From contig CALKQS010000004.1 of NCBI GenBank assembly GCA_937990725.1, positions 1 to 64,000 of the forward strand: DNA of 64,000 nt, read 5' to 3'. The translations under genes were made by a program, and so were the position numbers. Under the pieces are notes generated by a model. That model worked only from the letters and a program-made list of their open reading frames with translations. It was not told the origin of the DNA and did not search any database. The DNA is from an uncultured Candidatus Saccharibacteria bacterium (GTDB taxonomy: Bacteria > Patescibacteriota > Saccharimonadia > Saccharimonadales > Saccharimonadaceae). This document shows positions 26,135 through 35,245 of this stretch, one piece after another; the stretch's first letter is position 1, and each line of letters begins with the position of its first letter.

Positions 26135-27145
26135 ATGACAGCAACGACTATAACATCAGCGCAGTTTCGCACCGCCGAGAGCGTGAGCCCAGGCCACCCT
26201 GACAAGCTGTGCGACCAAATGAGCGATGCCATCCTCGACGCCTACCTAGCCCGCGACCCACAGGCACGCGTGGCGGTGGAAGTGTGCGGCGGCCACGGCA
26301 CGGTGTTTGTGACGGGCGAGGTGACGTCGCAGGCGACGGTGGCAGTGGCGCCGATTGTGCAGCGTTTGGCGGGGAGTGAGGTAGAGATTATTGAGCATAT
26401 TGCTCAGCAGAGCCCGGAGATTGCGCGCGGTGTGGATGATGGCGGGGCGGGTGACCAAGGCGTGATGATTGGCTATGCCTGCAACGAAACGCCTGAGCTG
26501 CTCCCGTTAGAAACAGTGCTGGCGCGGCGATTGAACCAATTTTTGTATCAACGTTGGCCCTACGATGGCAAAACGCAAGTAACCCTGCGCGGTGGGCAGA
26601 TAACGGCAATTGTTGCAAGCTTCCAACACGCACCAAAAGACGAATTAACAGAGGCGGTAGAGGAGTGGCTTCAGCAGCAAACGTATGTGAACACATTTTT
26701 TAAGGATAAGCAATATGACGCGCCAGTGCTACACTGCAACCCAGCCGGGGACTGGCAGATTGGTGGCTTTGCGGCTGATGCTGGCCTGACGGGGCGCAAG
26801 CTCATCGTTGATAATTATGGGCCACGCGTGCCAATTGGTGGTGGGGCCTTTAGCGGTAAGGATGCCACCAAGGTGGATCGCTCGGCGGCGTATATGGCGC
26901 GGCGCATTGCGGTGGATTATCTGCGGCAGCACCACGTGCAGGAGGTGCTGGTGCGCCTGGCGTATGCGATTGGCCATGACCAGCCCGTCGAGGCGATTGC
27001 CATCATCGATGGGGTAGAGCAGCCCATCTCAGGCTACGACCTCAGTCCGCATGGCATCATCACCTCGCTTCAACTCACCCAGCCCATCTACGAGCCAACC
27101 GCCCGCTGGGGGCACTTTGGTGAGGGGTTTGTGTGGGATCGGTAG
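26135..27145 (+). CDS. metK: S-adenosylmethionine synthetase
   Basis: A 336-aa cytosolic enzyme making SAM from ATP and methionine. Visible: ESVSPGHPDKLCDQMSDAILD, GGAGDQGVMIGYACNET, GRKLIVDNYGP with GGGAFSGKDATKVDRSAAY, and the C-terminal GHFGEGF. It is 40-60 residues shorter than the E. coli enzyme, mostly in surface loops, as is usual in reduced genomes; all catalytic motifs remain. AAAGGAG is 6 bases upstream and is covered by the riboswitch platform. It is the only methionine/SAM gene on the Saccharibacteria side. Confidence 0.95.
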   Translation: MTATTITSAQFRTAESVSPGHPDKLCDQMSDAILDAYLARDPQARVAVEVCGGHGTVFVTGEVTSQATVAVAPIVQRLAGSEVEIIEHIAQQSPEIARGVDDGGAGDQGVMIGYACNETPELLPLETVLARRLNQFLYQRWPYDGKTQVTLRGGQITAIVASFQHAPKDELTEAVEEWLQQQTYVNTFFKDKQYDAPVLHCNPAGDWQIGGFAADAGLTGRKLIVDNYGPRVPIGGGAFSGKDATKVDRSAAYMARRIAVDYLRQHHVQEVLVRLAYAIGHDQPVEAIAIIDGVEQPISGYDLSPHGIITSLQLTQPIYEPTARWGHFGEGFVWDR

Positions 27146-27277
27146 AATGCTGACATTGAGCTTTTATTGATAGAATGCGAGTATATAAATTTCTTATACT
27201 ATTCTTTTCTACTTCCACTTCGTTGCGCTTCTCTAAAAGCCGCCTCTATAAGAGATAGCTGCATCTTTTAAGCGAGG

Positions 27278-28021
27278 CTACCAAGCTGTGCTATGAGTAG
27301 CATCGTGCTGTTCGTAGCTCTTGTATACGGCGTCAAGATGAGGAGAGAGTGTTTCGTGCACGTCGTGCCGTAGCGCGCTATAGCCTGATGGGTCGCGCAG
27401 CGCATCGCTCATTTCATACTGGGCAAGGAGGGCAGACTGGTCTGGCATAACACGGTCCACGACTTGCGCCAGTGCAGCTGTGTCGAACGGGTTGATTAGT
27501 ATGGATGAGTCTTGCTCACTATTACGCTCGTTTATCATACATTGCAAGTCTCGCACTGTGCTGGTGACAGGCTGGTATTGCTCACCGATGAGATTGCGCA
27601 ACTGCCGCGTCTTTTGGTAGGCGCGCCAATGAGCAAATGGGCCATAATGGCCATGATCGGCCAACATAGCTCGGCCGCAAACAGCAGCAGGAGTGCCAAT
27701 CAGTGATGCAGCAGACCCAATCGTAAAGCCTGTTACCAGTTCTTGCATTGGTGTACCGTCAAATCCATACGCGTAGGTTGCCGCAGCCATTGCACATGCA
27801 CCAAGCGTAGCAATGCTTAGACCAGCCTCTGCATATTCTTCAGGCAGCGTCACATCTCGTTCGCCAAACTGTGGTGGCACCTTGTGGTTGCGAGTGCGAG
27901 TGTAGGCGATAGCAGCGTCTGGATCAACAGCGTCGAGCAGGGGTTGTGGGCAATCGGCCCATACATGTACTCCGTCATGTATATCTTCGGGGGTGTAGTT
28001 GTATCGAGATAGCAGTGCCAT
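27278..28021 (-). CDS. hypothetical protein with a central hydrophobic region
   Basis: A 247-aa protein with two adjacent hydrophobic stretches (about residues 68-87 and 95-118, Ala/Gly-rich), a helical polar C-terminal half and no signal peptide. I do not recognise a family. The frame is the only sensible one in the region and has normal codon use. It is convergent with metK and divergent from the gene at 28162. Confidence 0.55.
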   Translation of the reverse strand: MALLSRYNYTPEDIHDGVHVWADCPQPLLDAVDPDAAIAYTRTRNHKVPPQFGERDVTLPEEYAEAGLSIATLGACAMAAATYAYGFDGTPMQELVTGFTIGSAASLIGTPAAVCGRAMLADHGHYGPFAHWRAYQKTRQLRNLIGEQYQPVTSTVRDLQCMINERNSEQDSSILINPFDTAALAQVVDRVMPDQSALLAQYEMSDALRDPSGYSALRHDVHETLSPHLDAVYKSYEQHDATHSTAW

Positions 28022-28161
28022 ATGTCTCTCCTCTCGCTTAAATAAGTAATGTATCTATGGTATTGCTGTAATGTCAAGGTTGTGGACTTGCGAGTGAAAT
28101 AGGTGTGAACGGGTTTGTATGATTGCATTTTTTGTCCTGTTATGCTTTACTATAACAATCT

Positions 28162-28689
28162 ATGTGCGAAACAATTGTAACTCCCAAATCAGCAGCAACT
28201 GCGTATGTAAGTGCGTTTTTTGTTGGTGAAGAGCGCCCAGCAGTACGGCTAGGTATGGTGATCGACCTCACCTTTGATGATAAAGATAATCCAGAATTTG
28301 ATATAGCAATTGGTAATTATGGGGGGCACTGGCAGCTTGCTCAGCGTGCTGGTAAGCATAATTTGCGTGCACCATTGCCGCTGTGCTGTGCATATGACCA
28401 AGGTATGGCGCGTGGGTGGTTTGATGAAACACTTGGTGGTAGTGTGGCGCATGGCGTAGACGACCTCCGCGAGACGAATATTCAAACACCCGAAGAGACG
28501 CGGCGTATAGTGGCTATTGGTGGCTTGGTGGTGGCACATTTTCTCGATAATCCACAGCAGGCACTTCTTGCTCACCTTAGTAGTCGGCACGCAGTGGCAA
28601 TGCAGTCATTTAATACAGCGCAACTGCAAGCACTTGAGCAAACGCACTACGCGCAGCTCATCCCTGGTAGTGCAACATTACCACAATAG
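28162..28689 (+). CDS. hypothetical protein (175 aa)
   Basis: A soluble protein with three cysteines in its first 75 residues (MCET and LCCAYD) and a helical C-terminal half. No signal peptide. A TATAAC box sits about 7 bases before the ATG, as in other leaderless genes here. No family recognised; the Pif1-like helicase follows after 48 bases. Confidence 0.55.
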   Translation: MCETIVTPKSAATAYVSAFFVGEERPAVRLGMVIDLTFDDKDNPEFDIAIGNYGGHWQLAQRAGKHNLRAPLPLCCAYDQGMARGWFDETLGGSVAHGVDDLRETNIQTPEETRRIVAIGGLVVAHFLDNPQQALLAHLSSRHAVAMQSFNTAQLQALEQTHYAQLIPGSATLPQ

Positions 28690-28737
28690 ATTACCCATAC
28701 TTTGCCTCTCACCCCACAACCTTGTATACTAGAGCCT

Positions 28738-30270
28738 ATGGATCAGACACTTGCACAGGAGATTTTGCGTAGTGGTCAGAGTGCTCTGCTGACAGGGCCA
28801 GCGGGCACAGGCAAGACGTATGTGTTGGGGCAGTTCATCCGCCAGTGTAAGGCGGATGGCAAGTATGTGTCCGTCACCGCCACGACGGGGCTTGCGGCGA
28901 CTCACCTGGGTGGCAACACCATCCACGCATGGGCAGGGATTGGCATCCACGATAGCTTGCCGAACAATTTTTTTGATCACCTGTCGAAGACGCGGCGCGA
29001 TATTATTGCCAAGACAGATGTGCTGATCATCGATGAGATTAGTATGCTGCACGACTACCGCCTTGATATGATCGACGAAGTGTGCCGTCGCGTGCGCGAG
29101 ATGCCGAACCAGCCTTTTGGCGGATTGCAGATGGTGATGAGTGGGGACTTCTTCCAGCTGCCACCGATTAATCGTGATGGTGGGCGGCAGGGGAGCTTTG
29201 TGGTGCAGTCGCAAGCCTGGCGTCAGCTCGACCCAGCCATCCTCTACCTCGACCAGCAATACCGCCAGCAAGAGGGTGACGCTCTGCTAGACATCCTAAC
29301 GGCTATGCGAGCTGGTGATCTGCGCCGACGCCACGCCGAGCAACTACTAGCTCGTACAGAGGTAGAGCCACCTCACGAGAGCGACCTAACCGAGCTTCAT
29401 ACCGTCAATATCGACGTCGATCGGATCAACCAAGCCCGCCTCGCTGAGCTGCCTGGCGATGAGGTATTATATCAGCGCAGCAGCACTGGTGGGCAAAATT
29501 ATGTTGACACGCTGCAGCGGAGCATTCTTGCGCTAGAAGTGTTGGTACTCAAGCGGGGTGCGCTGGTGATGGCTATCAAGAACGACCAAGCGCGGCGCTT
29601 TGCCAATGGGAGTATTGGCTTGGTAACAGACTTCGAGCCAGGTACAGACTACCCGGTGGTGGAGTTTCGTAATGGCCATGTGGTGACGATGCAGCCCGAT
29701 ACCTGGGAGCTGCGCGATGGTACGCGCAAACGAGCCAGCATCTCGCAGCTGCCACTGCGCCTGGCTTGGGCGATTACTGTGCACAAAAGCCAGGGGATGA
29801 CGCTCGATAGCGCACGCATCGACCTACGCAAAGCCTTTGTTCCGGGTATGGGCTATGTAGCACTGAGCCGCGTTAAGAGTCTCGATGCTATATATCTCAC
29901 CGGCATCAATCGGATGGCGCTTACCATGAGCGATGAAGCATACATCATCGACACACAGCTGCGCACTCGTGCCGCCCAAGATGCCGAGCGCTTTGCCCAT
30001 CTGCGCAAACAAGCTGCTCAGCGTGCTACGATGCCGCAGAAGAATCCAACGGGCAAAACTGGCAGCACCAGCTGGGCAGCCAAGATCGCCGCAATGCGCC
30101 AGACCCACCCCAACGCCTACAAACCCTGGACAAAAGCCGACGACAAGACACTCAAGCAAGGCTTCGTCCAAGGCGTGAGCATCCGCCAGCTCAGCCGCGA
30201 GCTCGGCCGGCACGAAGGCTCGATAAAAATGCGATTGCAAAAGCATTTTGGCGAGGATGCGGTGCAGTAG
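28738..30270 (+). CDS. Pif1-family DNA helicase
   Basis: A 510-aa SF1B helicase. Walker A is GPAGTGKTYVL, then TATTGLAATHLGGNTIHAWAG (motif Ia), DVLIIDEISMLHDYRLD (Walker B), MVMSGDFFQLPPI (motif III), and near the end the UvrD-C-like TVHKSQGMTLDSARID and GMGYVALSRVKSLDAIYL. The last 60 residues after a basic linker form an HTH-like tail (DDKTLKQGFVQGVSIRQLSR). 5'-3' helicases of this family resolve G-quadruplexes and R-loops. The start at 28738 follows TATACT (28725-28730) by 7 bases. Confidence 0.88.
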   Translation: MDQTLAQEILRSGQSALLTGPAGTGKTYVLGQFIRQCKADGKYVSVTATTGLAATHLGGNTIHAWAGIGIHDSLPNNFFDHLSKTRRDIIAKTDVLIIDEISMLHDYRLDMIDEVCRRVREMPNQPFGGLQMVMSGDFFQLPPINRDGGRQGSFVVQSQAWRQLDPAILYLDQQYRQQEGDALLDILTAMRAGDLRRRHAEQLLARTEVEPPHESDLTELHTVNIDVDRINQARLAELPGDEVLYQRSSTGGQNYVDTLQRSILALEVLVLKRGALVMAIKNDQARRFANGSIGLVTDFEPGTDYPVVEFRNGHVVTMQPDTWELRDGTRKRASISQLPLRLAWAITVHKSQGMTLDSARIDLRKAFVPGMGYVALSRVKSLDAIYLTGINRMALTMSDEAYIIDTQLRTRAAQDAERFAHLRKQAAQRATMPQKNPTGKTGSTSWAAKIAAMRQTHPNAYKPWTKADDKTLKQGFVQGVSIRQLSRELGRHEGSIKMRLQKHFGEDAVQ

Positions 30271-30462
30271 CGCATCGTTACCCCAAAGCCTTGGCTCGTC
30301 TCATATTTTTCGCAAAATATAGCAAACAAAGATGAATATTATTCTAGTATATTCAGCTCCTACACCAGAGCTGCGAACCTCTCAGCAGCTCCCGTAGTTT
30401 ACTAATTGACAAATCACCTCGATATCTCTTACAATAAGTAACCTAGACAATAAGGAGAAAAT

Positions 30463-31284
30463 ATGGCAAATCCAGAGAGAGAGAGAGCCTTAACAGGTAG
30501 CGCTGAGCGCCGAAGTATAAAAGACTCCACGATCATCCAGTCGTTGGGTCAGTTGTCGACCCATCGCGTGATCACACTAGAAAATACATCACCAAGTACA
30601 GCTAGCATCATAAAACAACCGACAGGTGCCGCCTCCATCCGACAGAACAGTGTTTTCCTTAGCGCTCGAGAAAAGATGAAAGACAGCTTCATTATGTTGG
30701 GGTATGTAAAGGAATCTCAAGCGACCATGCGGCTTAATTCACATGATATTGCCTATGTAGAGATGAACTCGTCTGGAAGGGTATCTCTTGAAAAAAACGA
30801 GACGGGTGTGATAGCGACAAGCGGGTTGGCAGGCTGCACTGGTGTGGCTGGTTTTGCAAAAAGTCGAGATGGGAAAATTCAATCGTTTGTTTCGCATTAT
30901 GATGCTCTGAGTCAGAATAGCCGCATAACAGGAAAAGATAGTCCGGTTAATCGGGATCTCTATACTTTTCGCTACCAAGTAGAAAAAGACGACACCCAAA
31001 GTACGCCATTGTATGTTGTTTCATATCCTGCATCGAGTTGCTATGATCAGGATTATGGTAAGCGACGGGGAGTGTTTCGAGAATGGCATTATATGGACCA
31101 GATCAATACTACAATAGCGCAGCTGGGCAAAAACGCACAAGTCCTCCTCTTGCCATATGAGCTTAACTCGCAAGGTCACTCTCTTGCGAGTGGCCGTATT
31201 GATGGCAAAGAAGGGATATTTTGGGATGGTGTCTATATTGATTTTGCTGACTATATTGGCGATACGGCAGCTAACAAACAGTAA
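30463..31284 (+). CDS. hypothetical protein with a CNF1/CheD-like Cys-His motif
   Basis: A 273-aa protein with no signal peptide or TM helix. A good Shine-Dalgarno site (AAGGAG) fixes the start. The middle reads SGLAGCTGVAGF, a small turn, then SFVSHYDAL: a Cys (125) in an LxGC motif and a His (145) 20 residues later, each at the end of a predicted strand. CNF1, BLF1 and CheD glutamine deamidases share an LSGC/GSC-type Cys and a following His in a similar layout. The rest of the protein is unlike anything I know, so the deamidase assignment is a hypothesis. Confidence 0.5.
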   Translation: MANPERERALTGSAERRSIKDSTIIQSLGQLSTHRVITLENTSPSTASIIKQPTGAASIRQNSVFLSAREKMKDSFIMLGYVKESQATMRLNSHDIAYVEMNSSGRVSLEKNETGVIATSGLAGCTGVAGFAKSRDGKIQSFVSHYDALSQNSRITGKDSPVNRDLYTFRYQVEKDDTQSTPLYVVSYPASSCYDQDYGKRRGVFREWHYMDQINTTIAQLGKNAQVLLLPYELNSQGHSLASGRIDGKEGIFWDGVYIDFADYIGDTAANKQ

Positions 31285-31325
31285 CAAGTTTAGTTATAAA
31301 GGTATAGTTGTAGTAGAATAGCTAC

Positions 31326-32441
31326 ATGCATAACCAACCAAACACACAAACCCCCACTACCGATACCACCTCAGTAACGCCACCAGAGCTAGCTGCCACG
31401 CCGCAGAGTGATGCAGACGTGGCCGCCCATGCCGAGGCTCAGCCAACAGATACTACCGCACAGTCTACGGCTGACACATCTACCGACGCTACCGACATCT
31501 TCCTCTGGGCTAACCAAGCCGATCGCGACAAAGACCAGCTGGAGGTGGATCTCTTCCTCTTTACCAAGGGCTATACGGTGTATGCTACCAACTATGCGGC
31601 CGAGCTCAAGGCACAGCTCAAGGTGCTCTTCCTCTACGATATGATCACAGCGGTGCAAACGGGAGCAGCGACTGGCCTGATGGTGCGCGACTTTGAGGCG
31701 GCCAAGGCGGAGGAGAATGTCCTTGAGCGCACGACGCTTGATCGGGTAGTGCACGCTCAGGAAGTGATCGAGCAGATCACCTACAGCGAGGCAGATCTTG
31801 AGACCTTCAACGAGGGTGACCATGAGTTCAAGAAGGTTAAGGGTATCATTGCGCGCTTCCGGGTGGGCACAGATGGCGAGCCATTCTTTGTGGCCAAGCT
31901 GCTGCCTCAGTCGCAGGTGCTCAAGGGAGCAACCGCCTGGATGTACAGTGGTGGGTCGTTCCAGCCATTTGTGGCTGATGCGGGCTTGCGCATCACGCCG
32001 GATAATCAGGTATTGATCGTCGGCAACGATATCTTTGCCTTTAGCGAGAGCAAATTCGTCCGGCTCTTTGGCTACGATGCCAAGAAGCACGCTGTGGCGG
32101 AGGAGAAGATCGCTGCCATCACTCAGCAGTTTAAGCTTACCTTGCCTGAGGGGCTCACGCTCGACCGCCTGGTGCGCGACACACCAGCACTGGTGACCAA
32201 ACTGCAAAAGCTCGACCCGGCGCAGGTGACGCAAGACCAACTGATCGATCACGCCGACGAAATGGGCCTGGGCCTGATGACGGACGACGCGGCAGGGAGC
32301 ATTATTATCATGGATGCCAAGGATGCGGCCGTCTTCGTCAATCTCCTCAACGACGACTACGTCACAAGCGACCTGACCGGCGTCAAATACGAAATGCGCG
32401 GCAAGAAGATCTTGCGCGAGAATGAGCAATTGCCGGAGTAG
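31326..32441 (+). CDS. DUF4868 (Kiwa KwaB-like) protein
   Basis: A 371-aa protein. The first 60 residues are a Thr/Ala/Pro-rich disordered tail. The remainder has the DUF4868 pattern: an N-terminal alpha/beta half with FRVGTDGEPFFVAKLLP, then VLIVGNDIFAFSESKFVRLFGYD, a helical segment ending in TKLQKLDP, and a C-terminal strand-turn region. DUF4868 is the domain of KwaB in the Kiwa anti-phage system, where KwaB binds DNA; KwaA, its membrane partner, is not visible next to it. TAGAAT at 31314-31319 lies 6 bases before the ATG (leaderless). Confidence 0.55.
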   Translation: MHNQPNTQTPTTDTTSVTPPELAATPQSDADVAAHAEAQPTDTTAQSTADTSTDATDIFLWANQADRDKDQLEVDLFLFTKGYTVYATNYAAELKAQLKVLFLYDMITAVQTGAATGLMVRDFEAAKAEENVLERTTLDRVVHAQEVIEQITYSEADLETFNEGDHEFKKVKGIIARFRVGTDGEPFFVAKLLPQSQVLKGATAWMYSGGSFQPFVADAGLRITPDNQVLIVGNDIFAFSESKFVRLFGYDAKKHAVAEEKIAAITQQFKLTLPEGLTLDRLVRDTPALVTKLQKLDPAQVTQDQLIDHADEMGLGLMTDDAAGSIIIMDAKDAAVFVNLLNDDYVTSDLTGVKYEMRGKKILRENEQLPE

Positions 32442-32464
32442 GGAAGAGATATTTTCTGTGTCTA

Positions 32465-32579
32465 GCTAGTATCATGCTATTGGACAAGAAAATATCTGGA
32501 GGCCAGCGACCAAGCAAGCGGGAGAGCTCTGTTATATCATCTGGCCGGAACATTTTCGGTTCGATGGCATGATACTAGC
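32465..32579 (+). repeat. long hairpin element, copy 1
   Basis: A perfect 13-bp terminal inverted repeat, GCTAGTATCATGC (32465-32477) and GCATGATACTAGC (32567-32579), continues inward with TATTGGAC/GTTCGATG, GAAAAT (32488-32493)/ATTTTC (32552-32557) and GGCCAG (32501-32506)/CTGGCC (32541-32546). The tip (32507-32540) is different in copy 2. It lies between the DUF4868 gene and the promoter of the GH1 gene. Confidence 0.8.
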
Positions 32580-32661
32580 CTCTGAGGTAGCCGCTCGTGA
32601 TAACTGCATCCACCCAATGTTCTATTTTTCTTAATCCTCTGCTGATGGTACAATAAGCATT

Positions 32662-34212
32662 ATGGCTAAGCAACAATCTACGGTGCAATTTCCAAAACAT
32701 TTCCTCTGGGGCGCTGCTACAAGCGCGCATCAGGTCGAGGGTGGTATGCACAACCAGTGGTCAGAGTGGGAAAAAGCTCAGGCCAAGACCCTCGCTGCTC
32801 AGAGCCAATATCAATATGGCGACTTGCCCAACTGGTCGCACATTGCCAGTGCCGCCAAAGATCCAAACAATTATATCTCGGGCAAAGCCGCCAACCACGC
32901 CGAGCTCTACGTCCAAGACTTCGCCCTGGCCAAGAAGATGGGCTTGACCTCGTGGCGCTTTAGTGTGGAGTGGTCGCGCATCGAGCCAGAAGAGGGCGCG
33001 TGGAATGCCGAAGCGATCAAATATTACAAGGCGTACTTGGCCGCGTTGGCTGATGCTGGGCTGGAGCCCGTCGTGACGTTGTTTCACTTCACGCTGCCAG
33101 TGTGGTTTGCCGCTCGTGGGGGCTTTGCGAAGCGCGATAATGTGAAGTATTTCGTGCGCTTTGTCGATAAGCTGATGGATGAGATAGGTGCCACGGTGCG
33201 CTACGTCATTACTGTCAACGAGCCCTGCGTCTACGTAACGGAGAGCTATTACAACGGCACCTGGCCGCCCAATGTGCGCAGCAAATGGCAGACCTACCGT
33301 GTGCTGAGCAACCTTGCCTGCGCACACAACCAAGTAGCCAAAGTCCTCCACGCCAAGAGTCGGCGCTTCAAGGTGGCGGTGGCCAAGAATTCGGCCTACA
33401 CCTACCCGGGCGATGATGCCTGGCTGAGCCGAGCGACAGCGCGAGTGGTACAGTTCTTCCAGGATGATTATTTCCTGCGCAAGGTGGTGCGGCAGAGTGA
33501 CTACATCGCCGTCAATTATTACTTTAGCAATCGCGTCTATGGCTACCGCATCCACAACCCTGAGACCACGCCAAACGATCTCGGCTGGACGATGCAGCCC
33601 GACCACCTCGAGCTTGTGCTGGAGCGTCTCTGGGGCCGCTACAAACTGCCGCTGCTCGTGACAGAGAACGGTGTGGCCGACGAACGTGACCAGTTCCGCA
33701 AGCAATGGCTCACTCAGTCTATCCTTGCTATGCAGCGCGCCCTTGGTAGTGGGGTAGAGCTGCTAGGGTATATGCACTGGAGCTTCCTTGATAACTTTGA
33801 GTGGGATAAAGGGTTTTGGCCGCGCTTTGGCCTCTTTGCGGTCGACTACAAGACGTATAAGCGGACGCCGCGCCCGAGTGCGCTGTGGTTTGCGCGTGTA
33901 TTGCAGCAGCAAAAGAAGCAGGCGCAGCAGCCCATTGAGCCATTGCCATCTGTACCAGCGCGCAAGAAGCCGAGCACCAAGCCAACTACCGCGCCGGCTC
34001 AGCCTGCATCATCTGCCACTTCATCGCCACGCTCTGCTCGCTCTACGCCGGCAGTGCCGCCCAAGCCCACTCCGCCGACGCCACCGCAAACGCCCCAAAT
34101 GCCGCCATCTATGCCAGTAGCGGCACGTTCGAGTGGGGTGATTGCACCGCCGCGCCGACCAGCAGTCGCATCACGCAGTCGTTCACGTAGTCATAATAAT
34201 CGGGAGGAATAA
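32662..34212 (+). CDS. glycoside hydrolase family 1 beta-glycosidase
   Basis: A 516-aa protein with the GH1 N-terminal signature FLWGAATSAHQVEGG, the acid/base Glu187 in TVNEP, the nucleophile Glu335 in VTENG and the C-terminal WSFLDNFEW. It has no signal peptide, so it acts in the cytosol, probably on imported beta-linked disaccharides or aryl glucosides. From residue about 425 a Pro/Ala/Ser/Arg-rich tail of 90 residues follows (many PPTPPQTP-like stretches), which is unusual for GH1 and probably disordered. TACAAT (32649-32654) is 7 bases upstream. yvcK follows after 4 bases. Confidence 0.9.
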   Translation: MAKQQSTVQFPKHFLWGAATSAHQVEGGMHNQWSEWEKAQAKTLAAQSQYQYGDLPNWSHIASAAKDPNNYISGKAANHAELYVQDFALAKKMGLTSWRFSVEWSRIEPEEGAWNAEAIKYYKAYLAALADAGLEPVVTLFHFTLPVWFAARGGFAKRDNVKYFVRFVDKLMDEIGATVRYVITVNEPCVYVTESYYNGTWPPNVRSKWQTYRVLSNLACAHNQVAKVLHAKSRRFKVAVAKNSAYTYPGDDAWLSRATARVVQFFQDDYFLRKVVRQSDYIAVNYYFSNRVYGYRIHNPETTPNDLGWTMQPDHLELVLERLWGRYKLPLLVTENGVADERDQFRKQWLTQSILAMQRALGSGVELLGYMHWSFLDNFEWDKGFWPRFGLFAVDYKTYKRTPRPSALWFARVLQQQKKQAQQPIEPLPSVPARKKPSTKPTTAPAQPASSATSSPRSARSTPAVPPKPTPPTPPQTPQMPPSMPVAARSSGVIAPPRRPAVASRSRSRSHNNREE

Positions 34213-34216
34213 TAAC

Positions 34217-35215
34217 ATGGCACAGAGCAATGGTGGAGCACGCGTCGTCGTCATCGGCGGCGGGACGGGGAGCTTTACGCTCCTGACAGGCCTGAGGCAG
34301 TATGCCTCGCAGGTCACAGCGCTCGTCAATATGGCAGATGATGGCGGCTCGACGGGCCAACTGCGCGATGAGCTCGGCGTCTTGCCGCCTGGTGATGTGC
34401 GGCAGTGCCTGGTGGCGCTGAGCAATAGCCCCAAGGTGCGCGACCTCTTTAATTATCGTTTCGATGAGGGGAGTTTTAAGGGGCATGCCTTTGGTAATCT
34501 CTTCCTCACAGCCCTTGAGAAAATGACCGGCAGCTTTGCCGAGGCGGTGGCACTAGCCAGTCAGGTGCTTAATATCGATGGGTGCGTTGTGCCCGCAACA
34601 CTCAGCAATGTGACGCTTTGCGCAGAGGGCGAGGATGGTCAGCCTATCAAAGGAGAATATGTCATCTCACAGCAGGCGCTGGCGCGTCGGCCTAAGATTT
34701 GGCTTGAGCCAGAAGCCCAGGCTAACCCCGCCGCGGTGGAGGCAATTCGCACCGCCGATATGGTCGTCGTGGCTCCCGGCAACCTCTATGGCAGCTTGGC
34801 ACCTGTCTTGGTCATTCGCGAGATCCAAGAGGCACTTGCCGCCACCAAGGCGCGCTGTGTCTTTGTCTGCAACCTCGTCACCAAGCCAGGCCCGACCGAC
34901 GGCTTTTCAGTGAGCGACTTCGCGAGTGAGATCGAGCGCCTAGCGGGTAGTCAGTTCCTCGACTATGTCGTCTTCAACAACACGCGTCCCAGCCCCGAGC
35001 TGATGGATAAGTATGCCCACGATGGCGAGCTGATGGTCGAGTACGACATGGACGAGATGCACCGCCAGCACTACCGCTACCGCGCCGCACCAGTCCTCGC
35101 ACAAGACGTGTGGGATGGTGCTCAGGCTAGCGATCCATTGGCTAGCACGCGCAGCTTCATCCGGCACGACCCCGACGTCGTGGCGCGCCAGCTGATGCGC
35201 ATATACTTTGCATAA
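34217..35215 (+). CDS. yvcK: YvcK/CofD-family gluconeogenesis factor
   Basis: A 332-aa protein with the N-terminal nucleotide-sugar-binding VVVIGGGTGSFTLLTGLR, DDGGSTGQLRDELGVLPPGDVR, VVVAPGNLYGSLAPVLV and FVCNLVTKPGPTDGFSV. Family members bind UDP-GlcNAc and link carbon state to cell-wall synthesis and cell shape. The start at 34217 has GGAGGAATAA just before it; the upstream extension of 25 codons lies in the GH1 tail. It is translationally coupled to the GH1 gene before it. Confidence 0.9.
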   Translation: MAQSNGGARVVVIGGGTGSFTLLTGLRQYASQVTALVNMADDGGSTGQLRDELGVLPPGDVRQCLVALSNSPKVRDLFNYRFDEGSFKGHAFGNLFLTALEKMTGSFAEAVALASQVLNIDGCVVPATLSNVTLCAEGEDGQPIKGEYVISQQALARRPKIWLEPEAQANPAAVEAIRTADMVVVAPGNLYGSLAPVLVIREIQEALAATKARCVFVCNLVTKPGPTDGFSVSDFASEIERLAGSQFLDYVVFNNTRPSPELMDKYAHDGELMVEYDMDEMHRQHYRYRAAPVLAQDVWDGAQASDPLASTRSFIRHDPDVVARQLMRIYFA

Positions 35216-35245
35216 ATATCAAGGACTGGCTATACTGTAAAGATC

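Noticed and set aside
31389..32429. 346-codon frame opposite the DUF4868 gene
   Set aside because: It is antisense to a gene with a good promoter and domain match, and its composition is that of a complementary frame.
32465..32579. Riboswitch for the GH1 gene
   Set aside because: The GH1 gene has its own -10 box downstream of the element, and the second copy also lies upstream of a promoter, so neither would be in the mRNA leader of a leaderless gene.
32761..33705. 314-codon frame opposite the GH1 gene
   Set aside because: Antisense to an intact GH1 catalytic domain; no motif or start signal.
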